Assembly (NCBI RefSeq): GCF_000190695.1
Contig: NZ_GL870929.1
Coordinates: 2,053,577 to 2,078,569 of the forward strand
DNA: 24,993 nucleotides
Source: Kingella denitrificans ATCC 33394
Lineage (GTDB): Bacteria > Pseudomonadota > Gammaproteobacteria > Burkholderiales > Neisseriaceae
Direction: 5' to 3'
The notes beneath the pieces are model-generated. The model ran no database searches and was not told the origin of the DNA. It saw only the letters and a program-made list of their open reading frames with translations. The position numbers and the translations under genes are program-made. Positions 1 through 8,035 of this stretch are shown here, in pieces. How positions within the stretch are numbered: position 1 is the stretch's first letter; each line of letters opens with the position of its first letter.

Positions 1-1
1 T

Positions 2-1000
2 CCGGGTCAAGTTTTGGTATTGCGTTATGTGAACGGCCGCCCCGTATTAGGCGTGGAGCGTGGTTCTGGCATCCCGACCATCAAGCTGCATCCGCAAATC
101 CGCCAAATCGGTTCGGGATACGGCATCAGCACGCTGAACGTGGACTTCTACCGCATGTTCATGAAACATCCGCAATTCATGACCGAAGAGCAGATTAAAG
201 ATTTGCCGCGCATTGTGGGCGGTAACGACAACCGAGTTATGTTCACCACAGGCGACCGCATTTTTGCCGACGGCGTTCCTGAAGATGGCCGCTATCTGGT
301 CTTCCGTGTGAACCGTGATTTGAAAGATCCGGTTACTGGTGAGAACTTGGGCAAACTGGTGGAATTCTCCGGCCAAGTGGCCACATTGGCATCGCCTAAC
401 TCCGCATTGGCGCACCGCACGGCCGAAGCGCAGGAAAAACTGAATCTGGATGAATATTACGCCACTACCAATATTGATGCCGGCCGCAGACAAGTGGCTG
501 TCCGCACTGCGCAGCCTATGGTGGTAGAAAACTCCGTATCTGAAATCCGCACCGGCGACTATTTGATCAAAATGCCTGAGAATCTGCGTGATTTCAACGT
601 AATGCCGCACGAACCCGAACAACAGAACGTGGAAGCCCGCATCATCTCGATTATGGACGGCGTCCGCGAAGCCGGTACGATGCAGACCATTATCTTGAAC
701 AAAGGTGAGGCAGACGGTTTGGATCCAGGCACTGTCGTCGGCCTGTACCGCCATGGTCAAGTGGTGAAATCACCACGTCCTGTGGCGGAAGGCAGCGGCG
801 CAACGCAGTATGTGAATACGCCGGTACAAGAAATCGGTTTGGCGATGGTGTACCGCACCGGTCAACACGTTTCTTCGGCCATCATTTTGGAAAGCATCAG
901 CAACATCAATGTGAACGATGTGGTGTCTAATCCGGGTCGTGATTTGGATACGTTCGGCATGAGCGATCCGGCCAGCCGTTTGGATCGTTTGCACCGCTAA
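2..1000 (+). CDS. LysM peptidoglycan-binding domain protein, C-terminal part (5' end outside the window)
   Basis: The reading frame is open from base 2, so the gene starts upstream of the window; the first possible start codon inside (TTG at 14) is not a believable start. The first visible residues, PGQVLVL, look like the end of a LysM repeat (the family pattern is LxPGQxLxI), which binds peptidoglycan glycan chains in the periplasm. The remaining 330 or so residues match the long C-terminal region of neisserial LysM proteins. A late segment (about residues 235-310, GEADGLDPGTVVGLYRHG through VNDVVSNPG) looks like a beta-rich domain that follows LysM in envelope proteins. No signal peptide can be judged because the N-terminus is missing. 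The gene ends just before a DUS hairpin. The family call is fairly firm, the exact function unknown. Confidence 0.7.
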   Translation, partial: PGQVLVLRYVNGRPVLGVERGSGIPTIKLHPQIRQIGSGYGISTLNVDFYRMFMKHPQFMTEEQIKDLPRIVGGNDNRVMFTTGDRIFADGVPEDGRYLVFRVNRDLKDPVTGENLGKLVEFSGQVATLASPNSALAHRTAEAQEKLNLDEYYATTNIDAGRRQVAVRTAQPMVVENSVSEIRTGDYLIKMPENLRDFNVMPHEPEQQNVEARIISIMDGVREAGTMQTIILNKGEADGLDPGTVVGLYRHGQVVKSPRPVAEGSGATQYVNTPVQEIGLAMVYRTGQHVSSAIILESISNINVNDVVSNPGRDLDTFGMSDPASRLDRLHR

Positions 1001-1019
1001 TACTTTGTGTTGTTTAACT

Positions 1020-1057
1020 GTGCAGGCTGCTTTTGAATCGGAAAAAGCAGCCTGCAC
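1020..1057. terminator. DUS inverted-repeat hairpin after the LysM gene
   Basis: The arms 1020-1034 and 1043-1057 are perfect 15-bp complements with an 8-base loop, built from TGCAGGCTGCTT and AAGCAGCCTGCA. On the plus strand the second arm is followed by TTTTT after two bases. Paired uptake sequences acting as intrinsic terminators are established for Neisseriaceae. It lies 19 bp after the LysM stop codon and just upstream of the HIT gene. Confidence 0.7.
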
Positions 1058-1077
1058 TTTTTCATGGGAGTATCAAA

Positions 1078-1482
1078 ATGGAGTGTCCTATCTGCCAGGC
1101 CGAAAACGAAGAAATCTTGTGGCAGTCGCCGAATATCCGTGTGATTGCCGTGCACAACGAAGCCAATGCACCTGCATTTTGCCGCGTGATTTGGCAGGCG
1201 CACGTTGCCGAAATGACCGATTTGCCGCCCGAAAGCCGCCGTGAATTGATGGATGTGGTGTACCGCGTGGAGGCGGCGATGCGCCAAGTGCTGAATCCGC
1301 GCAAAATCAATCTGGCGAGCTTGGGCAATGTCGTGCCGCACCTGCATTGGCACGTGGTGGCGCGGTTTGACGATGATGCCTGCTTTCCCGCGCCGATTTG
1401 GGCCAATGCCGTGCGTGAAGCGCGTTTGGCGTTGCCCGAAGATTGGTCAAATCAAGTAAAACGCATATTGCAGGCTGCTTGA
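1078..1482 (+). CDS. HIT family protein
   Basis: A 134-residue protein of the histidine triad superfamily, whose members hydrolyse or transfer nucleoside monophosphates. The active-site motif H-x-H-x-H is visible as HLHWHVV with His88, His90 and His92. The N-terminal MECPICQ is typical of a HIT branch with an N-terminal Cys pair. I chose ATG 1078 because GGGAG lies 8 bases upstream; an earlier in-frame ATG at 1033 sits inside the DUS hairpin and would add a meaningless peptide. The C-terminus ILQAA is encoded by a DUS copy (1469-1480). The protein is likely cytoplasmic and its substrate cannot be read from the sequence. Confidence 0.85.
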   Translation: MECPICQAENEEILWQSPNIRVIAVHNEANAPAFCRVIWQAHVAEMTDLPPESRRELMDVVYRVEAAMRQVLNPRKINLASLGNVVPHLHWHVVARFDDDACFPAPIWANAVREARLALPEDWSNQVKRILQAA

Positions 1483-1488
1483 ACGCAT

Positions 1489-1494
1489 TATAAT
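1489..1494 (+). promoter_or_regulatory. Possible -10 box for the LD-carboxypeptidase gene
   Basis: A perfect TATAAT lies 26 bases before the start codon at 1521, just after the HIT stop codon. No good -35 element is present; the nearest TTG word (1468) overlaps a DUS copy and gives a 15-base spacer. The following gene has a strong GGAGG at 1511-1515. Confidence 0.35.
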
Positions 1495-1520
1495 CACAGC
1501 TATTTGCTTTGGAGGATGTT

Positions 1521-2708
1521 ATGACGTTTCTCGTATCGCGCCGCCATTTGCTGCGCCAAGCCGCCGTTTTGGGCAGCGGCAGTTTGCTGGCCGCGTGCAG
1601 CTCCCCCACGCCGCCGTCCGCCCGCACGGTGACTCCGCAACCCGCACACAAACCCAATCCTATGCCGCAACAATCCCAAACCGCCTCTTCGCAAAGCAGC
1701 CTGCACTTGTTTGCCTCGTCCGGGTTTTGCGAAGACAGCAGCCGTGTCCAAAACGGCTTGAACCGCCTGCAAAGCGCGGGCTTCTCCATTGACAATCCGC
1801 AGGCTGCTTTCCGCCGCTTCCAACGTTTTGCCGGCAGCGATGCCGAACGCATTGCCGATTTGCAGGACGTGGCCACCGGCCGCATTGCCACGCCGAAAGT
1901 GCTGATGGGCGTTCGCGGCGGCTACGGTGCGGCGCGCTTGTTGCCGCATATTGACTGGGTGCAGCTGGGCGAGCGTATGCGCGAACGGCAAACGCTGCTG
2001 TTCGGTTTCAGCGATGTGACCGCGATTCAGATGGCCTTGTTGGCAAAAGGTATGATGCCGAGCTTTGCCGGGCCCATGCTGTATAGCGAATTTGCCAAAC
2101 CGCAGCCCGACACCTATACCATGGAAAGTTTCATCCGCACCACCACCGCGCCCACGCTGACGGTCAATGTGGCGGCTTATTCCGCCCAGCGCGCACCACA
2201 GGTGGACGGTATTTTGTGGGGCGGCAATTTGAGCGTGGTGGCCTCACTGGTCGGCACACCGTATATGCCCGATGTGCAGGGCGGCCTGCTGTTTCTGGAA
2301 GACGTGTCCGAGCAGCCGTACCGCATTGAGCGCATGCTACAAACGCTGCATTTGGCAGGCATCCTGCGCCGCCAGCGCGCCATTATTCTGGGCGACTTCC
2401 GCATGGGCAATATCCGCGATTCATACGACAGCAGCTATACGCTCAACAGCGTGGCGCAGAATATTTCGCGCATTGCCGGGATTCCCGTGCTGCAAGGCTT
2501 CCCGTTCGGGCATATCACGAATAAAACGACCTTCCCTTTGGGCGCGCACGCACAGTTGCGCGAGAACGGGGCGGGATACAGCATCACGTTCAGCCAATAT
2601 CCCACGCTGAATCCGGCCGGCTTGTCGCTCAATATGCTGTTGCCGCCGCCTCCGGAAACCTTGGTTAATACCACCGAAAGCACGCCCAATACCGACAGCG
2701 AATTTTAA
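1521..2708 (+). CDS. ldcA: LD-carboxypeptidase (murein tetrapeptide carboxypeptidase, S66 family), lipoprotein
   Basis: A 395-residue S66-family serine peptidase that removes the terminal D-alanine from tetrapeptide stems during peptidoglycan recycling or remodelling. Visible family signatures are GVRGGYGAARLL, the nucleophile elbow GFSD (Ser164), LFLEDVSEQPYRIERM with a candidate catalytic Glu, and GFPFGHITNKTTFPLG with the candidate catalytic His. The N-terminus has an Arg pair (residues 7-8), a hydrophobic stretch and a lipobox LAAC (Cys26), so it should be a periplasm-facing lipoprotein, unlike the cytoplasmic E. coli enzyme. This fits gonococcal LdcA, known to act outside the cytoplasm. 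ATG 1521 is preferred over TTG 1509 because GGAGG sits at 1511-1515. The C-terminus after the domain is Pro/Thr-rich. Confidence 0.9.
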   Translation: MTFLVSRRHLLRQAAVLGSGSLLAACSSPTPPSARTVTPQPAHKPNPMPQQSQTASSQSSLHLFASSGFCEDSSRVQNGLNRLQSAGFSIDNPQAAFRRFQRFAGSDAERIADLQDVATGRIATPKVLMGVRGGYGAARLLPHIDWVQLGERMRERQTLLFGFSDVTAIQMALLAKGMMPSFAGPMLYSEFAKPQPDTYTMESFIRTTTAPTLTVNVAAYSAQRAPQVDGILWGGNLSVVASLVGTPYMPDVQGGLLFLEDVSEQPYRIERMLQTLHLAGILRRQRAIILGDFRMGNIRDSYDSSYTLNSVAQNISRIAGIPVLQGFPFGHITNKTTFPLGAHAQLRENGAGYSITFSQYPTLNPAGLSLNMLLPPPPETLVNTTESTPNTDSEF

Positions 2709-2719
2709 TTCGACCACCA

Positions 2720-2762
2720 AAAAGCAGCCTGCACTTTATTTAACAAAGTGCAGGCTGCTTTT
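2720..2762. terminator. Bidirectional DUS hairpin between ldcA and glyQ
   Basis: Perfect 18-bp arms at 2720-2737 and 2745-2762 with a 7-base loop; each arm carries the DUS word plus the flanking ACTTT. The hairpin has A on one side and T on the other, so it can terminate both convergent genes. Confidence 0.85.
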
Positions 2763-2781
2763 GGATGGAGGATTCGGCTTA

Positions 2782-3678
2782 TTACCTGTTCAGCAGCGGA
2801 TAGCCCAATGCTTCGCGGCTGGCGACGAATTTCTGCGCCACTTGGCGGCTCAATGCGCGGATACGGCCGATATAGGTCGCCCGTTCGGTCACCGAAATCG
2901 CGCCGCGCGCATCCAGCAGGTTGAACGTGTGCCCCGCTTTGAGTACCAGTTCGTATGCTGGTAGGGCCAGCTGCGCGTCTTCGGTGTCCAGCAGGCGTTT
3001 GGCTTGCGCTTCGAAGCCGTTGAATTGGTCGAGCAGCCAGGCCACGTCGCTGTATTCGAAATTGTAGGTCGATTGCTCCACTTCGTTTTGGCGGTACACG
3101 TCGCCATAAGTGAGCGGCGTGCCTTGCGGCGTGATGGTCCACACCAAATCATACACGTTTTCAACGCCTTGCAGATACATGGCCAAGCGTTCGATGCCGT
3201 AAGTGATTTCGCCGAGTACGGGCGAGCAGTCGATGCCGCCGACTTGTTGGAAATAGGTGAACTGGGTCACTTCCATGCCGTTGAGCCACACTTCCCAGCC
3301 CAAGCCCCATGCGCCGAGCGTCGGGTTTTCCCAGTCGTCTTCCACAAAGCGGATGTCGTGCACGGTCGGATCGATGCCCAGCTCTTGCAGGCTGCCCAAA
3401 TACAAATCTTGAATATTGTCGGGCGCGGGTTTGAGTGCGACTTGGAATTGGTAATAATGTTGCAGGCGGTTCGGGTTGTCGCCATAGCGGCCGTCTTTCG
3501 GGCGGCGGCTGGGCTGCACATAGGCCACATTCCAAGGCTCGGGACCCAGCGCGCGCAAACAGGTGGACGGGTGCGACGTGCCCGCGCCCACTTCGATATC
3601 GAACGGCTGGATGACCGCGCAACCCTGATTTGCCCAATAAGTCTGCAATTTAAAAATGATTTGTTGGAAAGTCAGCAT
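2782..3678 (-). CDS. glyQ: Glycyl-tRNA synthetase alpha subunit
   Basis: A 298-residue protein covering the full length of the bacterial glycyl-tRNA synthetase alpha chain, which carries the class II catalytic core and forms an alpha2-beta2 enzyme with GlyS. Diagnostic segments include TFQQIIFKLQTYWANQGC, QPFDIEVGAGTSHPST, AYVQPSRRPKDGRYGDNPNR and VWLNGMEVTQFTYFQQVGG. The start ATG (3676-3678) is the conserved MLTFQ. The beta-subunit gene is not in this window: the glyQ 3' end runs into a bidirectional terminator and convergent ldcA, so glyS must be elsewhere. Confidence 0.97.
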   Translation of the reverse strand: MLTFQQIIFKLQTYWANQGCAVIQPFDIEVGAGTSHPSTCLRALGPEPWNVAYVQPSRRPKDGRYGDNPNRLQHYYQFQVALKPAPDNIQDLYLGSLQELGIDPTVHDIRFVEDDWENPTLGAWGLGWEVWLNGMEVTQFTYFQQVGGIDCSPVLGEITYGIERLAMYLQGVENVYDLVWTITPQGTPLTYGDVYRQNEVEQSTYNFEYSDVAWLLDQFNGFEAQAKRLLDTEDAQLALPAYELVLKAGHTFNLLDARGAISVTERATYIGRIRALSRQVAQKFVASREALGYPLLNR

Positions 3679-3724
3679 AATGTTTGCCCGTAAAAATCGA
3701 AAACCGCTATTCTACTGGATTTGC

Positions 3725-3736
3725 AGGCTGCCTGAA
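3725..3736 (+). repeat. Single DUS of the AGGCTGCCTGAA (Simonsiella-type) dialect
   Basis: An exact AGGCTGCCTGAA in the glyQ upstream region, differing from the word that dominates the window. It lies about 47 bases upstream of the glyQ start codon. A possible minus-strand -10 TAGAAT for glyQ is at 3709-3714. Confidence 0.6.
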
Positions 3737-3840
3737 AGCAATCCGTATGGAATGGCGCAATCCGGCGCGGATAAGGCGGATAAATTCATTTTGCAACAAA
3801 ACCGCCTGCCAACGCCGTAGCGAAAGTAAAGTTAATTCGC

Positions 3841-3846
3841 TATAAT
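3841..3846 (+). promoter_or_regulatory. Possible -10 box upstream of the small membrane protein gene
   Basis: A perfect TATAAT lies 34 bases before the GTG at 3881. No convincing -35 box is seen 16-18 bases upstream. It is the best promoter candidate between glyQ and the next plus-strand gene. Confidence 0.35.
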
Positions 3847-3880
3847 GCGGACAATTTTGTGATTCCATCGGCCACACACC

Positions 3881-4255
3881 GTGTCAGACAAACCCATAAA
3901 ACCGCCCGCCAAAGCACCGAAACCTGTTTGGCAACGATGGTGGGCGCGCTTCAAACACCCACGCAACGAGCAGGAACGGTTATGGCGGAACACGGTCATC
4001 GCCTTGTTTGCAGCCGTGTTGGTATTGGGCGTTTCCTTCTGTCTGCGCGATACCGGGGCGGACAATCTGCCCGATGTGCAGGCTGCTTCATGGAGCGGCG
4101 GCGCGGTGCCGTTGTCGGAAGCCGAAGCGGAAAACAGGGCTTGGCAAACGTCCGAACAGCAAGTGGGCGGCATGACCGCACCCGCGGAAGACCCGCCTGA
4201 CGATGCCAGCGGCACTGCCGATATGGCCAGCACGCCGGCCAGCCAGCCCGATTAA
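3881..4255 (+). CDS. Small single-pass membrane protein of unknown function
   Basis: A 124-residue protein I do not recognise. The N-terminus is cytoplasm-like, rich in Lys, Pro and Trp (KPVWQRWWARFKHP); one clear transmembrane helix spans about residues 38-55 (TVIALFAAVLVLGVSF). The tail is acidic, Ala/Pro-rich and probably disordered and periplasmic. The start is GTG 3881 with no obvious Shine-Dalgarno site, so it is uncertain. A DUS copy at 4077-4088 encodes part of the tail (VQAAS). It is 32 bp upstream of the amino-acid-binding lipoprotein gene in the same orientation, so co-transcription is likely. Base composition fits the neighbours and argues for a real gene. Confidence 0.6.
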   Translation: MSDKPIKPPAKAPKPVWQRWWARFKHPRNEQERLWRNTVIALFAAVLVLGVSFCLRDTGADNLPDVQAASWSGGAVPLSEAEAENRAWQTSEQQVGGMTAPAEDPPDDASGTADMASTPASQPD

Positions 4256-4287
4256 CCAACACCTTATTCATCTCATTAGGATATTTC

Positions 4288-5133
4288 ATGCGAACCAAAT
4301 CATTTTCCCTGCTTGCCTTGGCAGCGGTTTTCACATTAAGCGCGTGCGGCGGCAGCCAAAATTCAAACAGCAATCCGGCGGCATCCGGCGCGAAGGCCGC
4401 GGGATTGGACGTGAACAAAACCTATATTGTGGCCACCGACGCATCGTATGCGCCGATGGAATATATGGAAAACAATGCCGTTGTCGGCTTTTCGCACGAT
4501 ATTCTGGACGCGGCGGCCAAAAGCCAAAATGTGAAGCTGGAATTTGTCAATACGCCGTTTAAGGGCCTGTTTGCCAATGTGGACAAAGGCGACAGCGACA
4601 TCGGCTTGGCCAGTATCACCATCAATGACGAGCGCAAACAGCAGTTGGATTTCTCCGACCCGTATTTTGAAGCCACGCAGATGATTGTCACCACCGACCG
4701 CAACGCAAACATCAAAACGTTTGCCGATTTGAAAACGCGGCCGGCTTCGGTGCAGGCTGCCACATCGGGCGATTTGATTTTGCAGGATTTGCAAGGCAAA
4801 GACAGCCAAAACATCAAGCGTTTCGAAACCATGCCGCTGGCGTTTAAAGAACTGGAAAGCGGCGGCGTGGACGCAGTGGTGGGCGACAGTAGCGTGGTGG
4901 CGTATTATGTGAAACAAAACCCGAACGCCAAACTCAATACCGTTGTCGATCCGTCCTTTGTTAAAGAACACTACGGTTTCGCCTTCAAAAAAGGTCGCAA
5001 CGACGGTTTGCGCGAAGCGATTAACAAAGGCTTGGCGCAAATCAAAACAGACGGCACCTACGATAAAATCCACACCCAATGGTTCGGCACACCGTCCGGC
5101 AACTCTGCCGCCGCATCGTCCGCTAGCCAATAA
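4288..5133 (+). CDS. Amino-acid ABC transporter substrate-binding lipoprotein
   Basis: A 281-residue family 3 solute-binding protein, which captures a polar amino acid in the periplasm for an ABC importer. The signal peptide ends with lipobox LSAC (Cys20). The mature part shows the family's opening YIVATDASYAPMEYMENNA, then GFSHDILDAAAK, the ligand-loop region DIGLASITINDERKQQLDFS and the closing YDKIHTQWFG. ATG 4288 has an AGGA about 6 bases upstream. The C-terminal tail (SGNSAAASSASQ) is low complexity. No permease or ATPase gene is adjacent: the gene ends at a terminator followed by purB, so this is an orphan binding protein. The ligand cannot be assigned safely. Confidence 0.9.
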   Translation: MRTKSFSLLALAAVFTLSACGGSQNSNSNPAASGAKAAGLDVNKTYIVATDASYAPMEYMENNAVVGFSHDILDAAAKSQNVKLEFVNTPFKGLFANVDKGDSDIGLASITINDERKQQLDFSDPYFEATQMIVTTDRNANIKTFADLKTRPASVQAATSGDLILQDLQGKDSQNIKRFETMPLAFKELESGGVDAVVGDSSVVAYYVKQNPNAKLNTVVDPSFVKEHYGFAFKKGRNDGLREAINKGLAQIKTDGTYDKIHTQWFGTPSGNSAAASSASQ

Positions 5134-5140
5134 AACACAG

Positions 5141-5172
5141 GCAGCCTGCAAACCGATTTCAGGCTGCTTTTT
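5141..5172 (+). terminator. Intrinsic terminator after the binding-protein gene
   Basis: The arms GCAGCCTG (5141-5148) and CAGGCTGC (5160-5167) form an 8-bp stem followed by five T. A further DUS word (5193-5204) lies downstream and could pair with the second arm instead, giving an alternative structure in the purB leader. Confidence 0.7.
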
Positions 5173-5238
5173 GCCGCCTGCCGCACATCCAAAAGCAGCC
5201 TGCACCTTGCCGATGAATCCATTTTTAAGGAAGACACC

Positions 5239-6609
5239 ATGATAAACCCCATTTCCGCCCTGTCCCCGTTGGATGGACGCTACGCCGCCACCGCCGAACC
5301 CCTGCGCCCGATTTTCTCCGAATACGGGCTGATGAAGGCGCGTGTGCGCGTGGAACTGGAATGGCTCAAAGCGCTGGCCGCCGCGCCGCAAATCCGCGAA
5401 GTGCCGCCGTTTTCCGCCGATACGTTGGCTGAAATCGACCGCGTGATTGCCGGCTTTGATTTGGTGCATGCCGCCGAAGTGAAAGCCATTGAGGCAACCA
5501 CCAACCACGACGTGAAAGCCATTGAATACTGGCTGAAAAACCGTTTCGCGCACAATGCCGAAATCGCCGCCGTGAACGAATTTATCCACTTCGCCTGTAC
5601 CTCCGAAGACATCAACAACCTGTCGCACGCGCTCATGCTGCGGCAGGCGCGCGACGAAGTGATTGTACCGAAACTGAACGAAATCGCCGCAAAATTGCAA
5701 CAGATGGCGCACGAACTGGCGGAAGTGCCGATGATGTCGCGCACGCACGGGCAGCCTGCAACGCCTACCACGCTGGGCAAAGAAATCGCCAACGTATTGC
5801 AACGTTTGCGCCGCCAAATCAAACAGTTGGAAGCGCAGGAATTTCTGGGCAAAATCAACGGCGCGGTCGGCAACTACAACGCGCACATGACCGCCTATCC
5901 CGATGTGGACTGGGAAGCGCATTGCCGGACGTTTGTCGAGCAGTCACTGGGGTTGACCTTCAATCCGTACACGATTCAAATCGAACCGCATGATTATATG
6001 GCGGAATTTTTCCAAACCCTCAGCCGTGCCAACACGATTTTGATTGACTTCAACCGCGACGTTTGGGGTTATATTTCATTGGGTTACTTCAAACAAAAAG
6101 TGAAAGCGGGCGAAGTCGGCTCATCCACCATGCCGCACAAGGTGAACCCGATTGACTTTGAAAATTCCGAAGGCAACTTGGGCATGGCCAACGCCGTGCT
6201 GGGCTTTTTGGCGGAAAAACTGCCCGTGTCCCGCTGGCAGCGCGATTTGACCGACAGCACCGTGCTGCGCAACATGGGCGTGGGCGCAGGCTATGCGTTG
6301 CTGGGCTGGGCGGCGCACCTGCGCGGTTTGAACAAACTGGAAGCCAATCCTGCCGCCATGTCCGCCGATTTGGACGCGACTTGGGAACTTTTGGCCGAGC
6401 CGATTCAGACGGTGATGCGCCGCTACGCCGTGCCGAATGCCTACGAGCAGCTTAAAGACCTGACGCGCGGCAAAAACGGCATCACGCCCGAAACCTTGCG
6501 CCAATTTATCAACGGTTTGGCGATTCCCGATGATGCGAAGCAAACACTGCTGGATTTGACACCCGCGCTGTATATCGGCAAGGCGGTAGCGCTGGCGAAA
6601 CGGGTGTAA
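5239..6609 (+). CDS. purB: Adenylosuccinate lyase
   Basis: A 456-residue fumarase/aspartase-superfamily lyase, matching the E. coli PurB type in length. It cleaves SAICAR and adenylosuccinate, releasing fumarate, in de novo purine synthesis. Visible are the N-terminal NPISALSPLDGRYA, the motif TSEDINNLSHALML, RTHGQPATPTTLGKE with a likely catalytic His170, and the superfamily signature GSSTMPHKVNPIDFENSEGN beginning at residue 294, whose serine is the catalytic base in this family. ATG 5239 has an AAGGAAG ribosome site 5 bases upstream. A DUS-like word lies inside the gene (5751-5760). It is followed 11 bases later by a membrane protein gene, probably co-transcribed. Confidence 0.97.
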   Translation: MINPISALSPLDGRYAATAEPLRPIFSEYGLMKARVRVELEWLKALAAAPQIREVPPFSADTLAEIDRVIAGFDLVHAAEVKAIEATTNHDVKAIEYWLKNRFAHNAEIAAVNEFIHFACTSEDINNLSHALMLRQARDEVIVPKLNEIAAKLQQMAHELAEVPMMSRTHGQPATPTTLGKEIANVLQRLRRQIKQLEAQEFLGKINGAVGNYNAHMTAYPDVDWEAHCRTFVEQSLGLTFNPYTIQIEPHDYMAEFFQTLSRANTILIDFNRDVWGYISLGYFKQKVKAGEVGSSTMPHKVNPIDFENSEGNLGMANAVLGFLAEKLPVSRWQRDLTDSTVLRNMGVGAGYALLGWAAHLRGLNKLEANPAAMSADLDATWELLAEPIQTVMRRYAVPNAYEQLKDLTRGKNGITPETLRQFINGLAIPDDAKQTLLDLTPALYIGKAVALAKRV

Positions 6610-6620
6610 GAACCGAACTG

Positions 6621-7106
6621 ATGAAGATTCAGGAACGTGCGCCCTATCTGCCGTTCGGCTTGGCCATGGCTTTTTTGGGGCTGCCGCTGTTTGCTGTGCT
6701 GTTCGATACGTTTGCCGTGCTGGTCGGCAAAGGGCAGGGCATCGCGCTGGGCTGGCGGCAAGGGCAGTGGGTGTGGCTGGATTGGGACGGCGCTTTGCTG
6801 GGCGCGGCGGCGGTTGTGTTTGTGTTCAACGGCATTATCGCGCTGTCGCTGGTGCAAGTCGCCCGAAAGAAGCTGATGCGCCGCCATTGGCGTTACGCGC
6901 TGTTTTTGGCCGGTGTCGGTGCTTTATCCGCTTGGGTGTTTGGCGCGGTATTGAGCAGCGTGGCGGATTTGGGGCTGCACCGTTCGGGCGGCTGGGTGGT
7001 GTGTTATGCGGCTTCGGTGTTCCTGCTGGCCGTGTTTTCCCTGCCCAAGCAGCTGACGCGCGCGCCGGAACAGGTGGTTCAGTTTTATCCGCGTGCCAAA
7101 AAATAA
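6621..7106 (+). CDS. Four-helix integral membrane protein, unknown function
   Basis: A 161-residue hydrophobic protein I do not recognise. Four likely transmembrane helices fall at about residues 10-35, 56-80, 92-115 and 123-142. A loop after helix 1 is rich in Gly, Gln and Trp (GWRQGQWVWLDWDG), and basic residues between helices 2 and 3 (RKKLMRRHWR) suggest that loop is cytoplasmic. The start ATG lies 11 bp after the purB stop codon with only a weak ribosome site, suggesting translation coupled to purB. Codon use matches the neighbours. The function cannot be inferred. Confidence 0.7.
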   Translation: MKIQERAPYLPFGLAMAFLGLPLFAVLFDTFAVLVGKGQGIALGWRQGQWVWLDWDGALLGAAAVVFVFNGIIALSLVQVARKKLMRRHWRYALFLAGVGALSAWVFGAVLSSVADLGLHRSGGWVVCYAASVFLLAVFSLPKQLTRAPEQVVQFYPRAKK

Positions 7107-7123
7107 CACTTGATTAATCAGGC

Positions 7124-7171
7124 AAAAAAGCAGCCTGCACTTTAATTTTTTAAGGTGCAGGCTGCTTTTTT
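7124..7171. terminator. Bidirectional DUS hairpin between the membrane protein gene and mutM
   Basis: Arms 7124-7145 and 7150-7171 form a 22-bp stem with one G-T type position and a TTTT loop, with A and T tracts at the base. It serves two convergent genes; its last base is the first base of the mutM stop codon (7171-7173). Confidence 0.85.
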
Positions 7172-7989
7172 CATTTCTGGCAATGCGTGCAATAAAACGT
7201 GCCGCGCTGCCCCAAGACCGATTTTTCAATCAGGCCGCCGCACACTTTGCAGCATTCGCCGGCGCGGCCGTACACTTTGTATTCTTGTTGGAAATAGCCG
7301 CTTTTGCCTTCGCTGTCCACAAAATCGCGCAAGGTGCTGCCGCCGGTTGCGATGGCGCGCTGCAAAATCTGCTTCACGGCAAGCACTAGCCGTTTGCAGT
7401 CTGCCAAATCGATCGATTGTGCGGCGCGGTCAGGCAGAATGCCGGCACGGAACAGGCTTTCGTTAGCATAAATATTGCCCACGCCCACCACCAGCGCATT
7501 GTCCATCAGCATCAGTTTGACCGCCCGTTTTTTGCCGCGCAGGCGCTCGTGCAGATATTCGGCGGTGAAATCTTCCGACAGCGGTTCCGGGCCCAAGTGC
7601 CGCAGCAGTTCGTGGTGTTCCGCCACGCCGGGCAGCCAAAGGACGGCACCGAAGCGGCGCGGGTCGTGATAGCGCAGCAATGTGTTGTCGGCAAATATAA
7701 AATCCACATGATCGTGTTTGTCGGGTGCAGGCTGCTTTTCGCGGAAAATCCGCAGGCTGCCGGACATGCCCAAATGAATCAGCAGCACGCCGGTTTCCCA
7801 TTCAATCAGCAGGTATTTGGCGCGGCGGCGGCAGCTTTGCACGGTCTGTCCCGACAAGGTTTCCGATAAATCTTCCGGTATCGGCCAGCGCAATTTCGGC
7901 TGGCGGATGACCACGCGCGATAAGGTTTTGTGCGTGATATGCGGGGCAATGCCGCGCAATGTGGTTTCGACTTCGGGCAATTCGGGCAT
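7171..7989 (-). CDS. mutM: Formamidopyrimidine-DNA glycosylase (8-oxoguanine repair)
   Basis: A 272-residue Fpg/MutM enzyme that removes 8-oxoguanine and formamidopyrimidines and nicks the abasic site. The N-terminus MPELPEVETTLRGI carries the invariant Pro2 nucleophile and Glu3, which fixes the start at 7989; the open frame extends to an upstream ATG (8013) but this would bury Pro2 and kill the enzyme. A GGAAG lies at proper spacing upstream of 7989. Also visible are RRAKYLL with the conserved Lys, HLGMSGSLR, NIYANE and a C-terminal zinc finger (CCKVC and CTHC pairs). A DUS copy at 7726-7737 encodes EKQPAPD in the middle of the protein. A possible minus-strand -10 is TACAAT at 8021-8026. Confidence 0.96.
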   Translation of the reverse strand: MPELPEVETTLRGIAPHITHKTLSRVVIRQPKLRWPIPEDLSETLSGQTVQSCRRRAKYLLIEWETGVLLIHLGMSGSLRIFREKQPAPDKHDHVDFIFADNTLLRYHDPRRFGAVLWLPGVAEHHELLRHLGPEPLSEDFTAEYLHERLRGKKRAVKLMLMDNALVVGVGNIYANESLFRAGILPDRAAQSIDLADCKRLVLAVKQILQRAIATGGSTLRDFVDSEGKSGYFQQEYKVYGRAGECCKVCGGLIEKSVLGQRGTFYCTHCQK

Positions 7990-8035
7990 GATGGCTTCCA
8001 AGGGGTGATGCAAAAGCGGGATTGTACCGCAAAAA

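Noticed and set aside
47..760. Long antisense reading frames opposite the LysM, purB, Slam and hrpA genes
   Set aside because: They are shadows of GC-rich coding sequence: no recognisable domains, no ribosome sites, and a real gene lies on the other strand.
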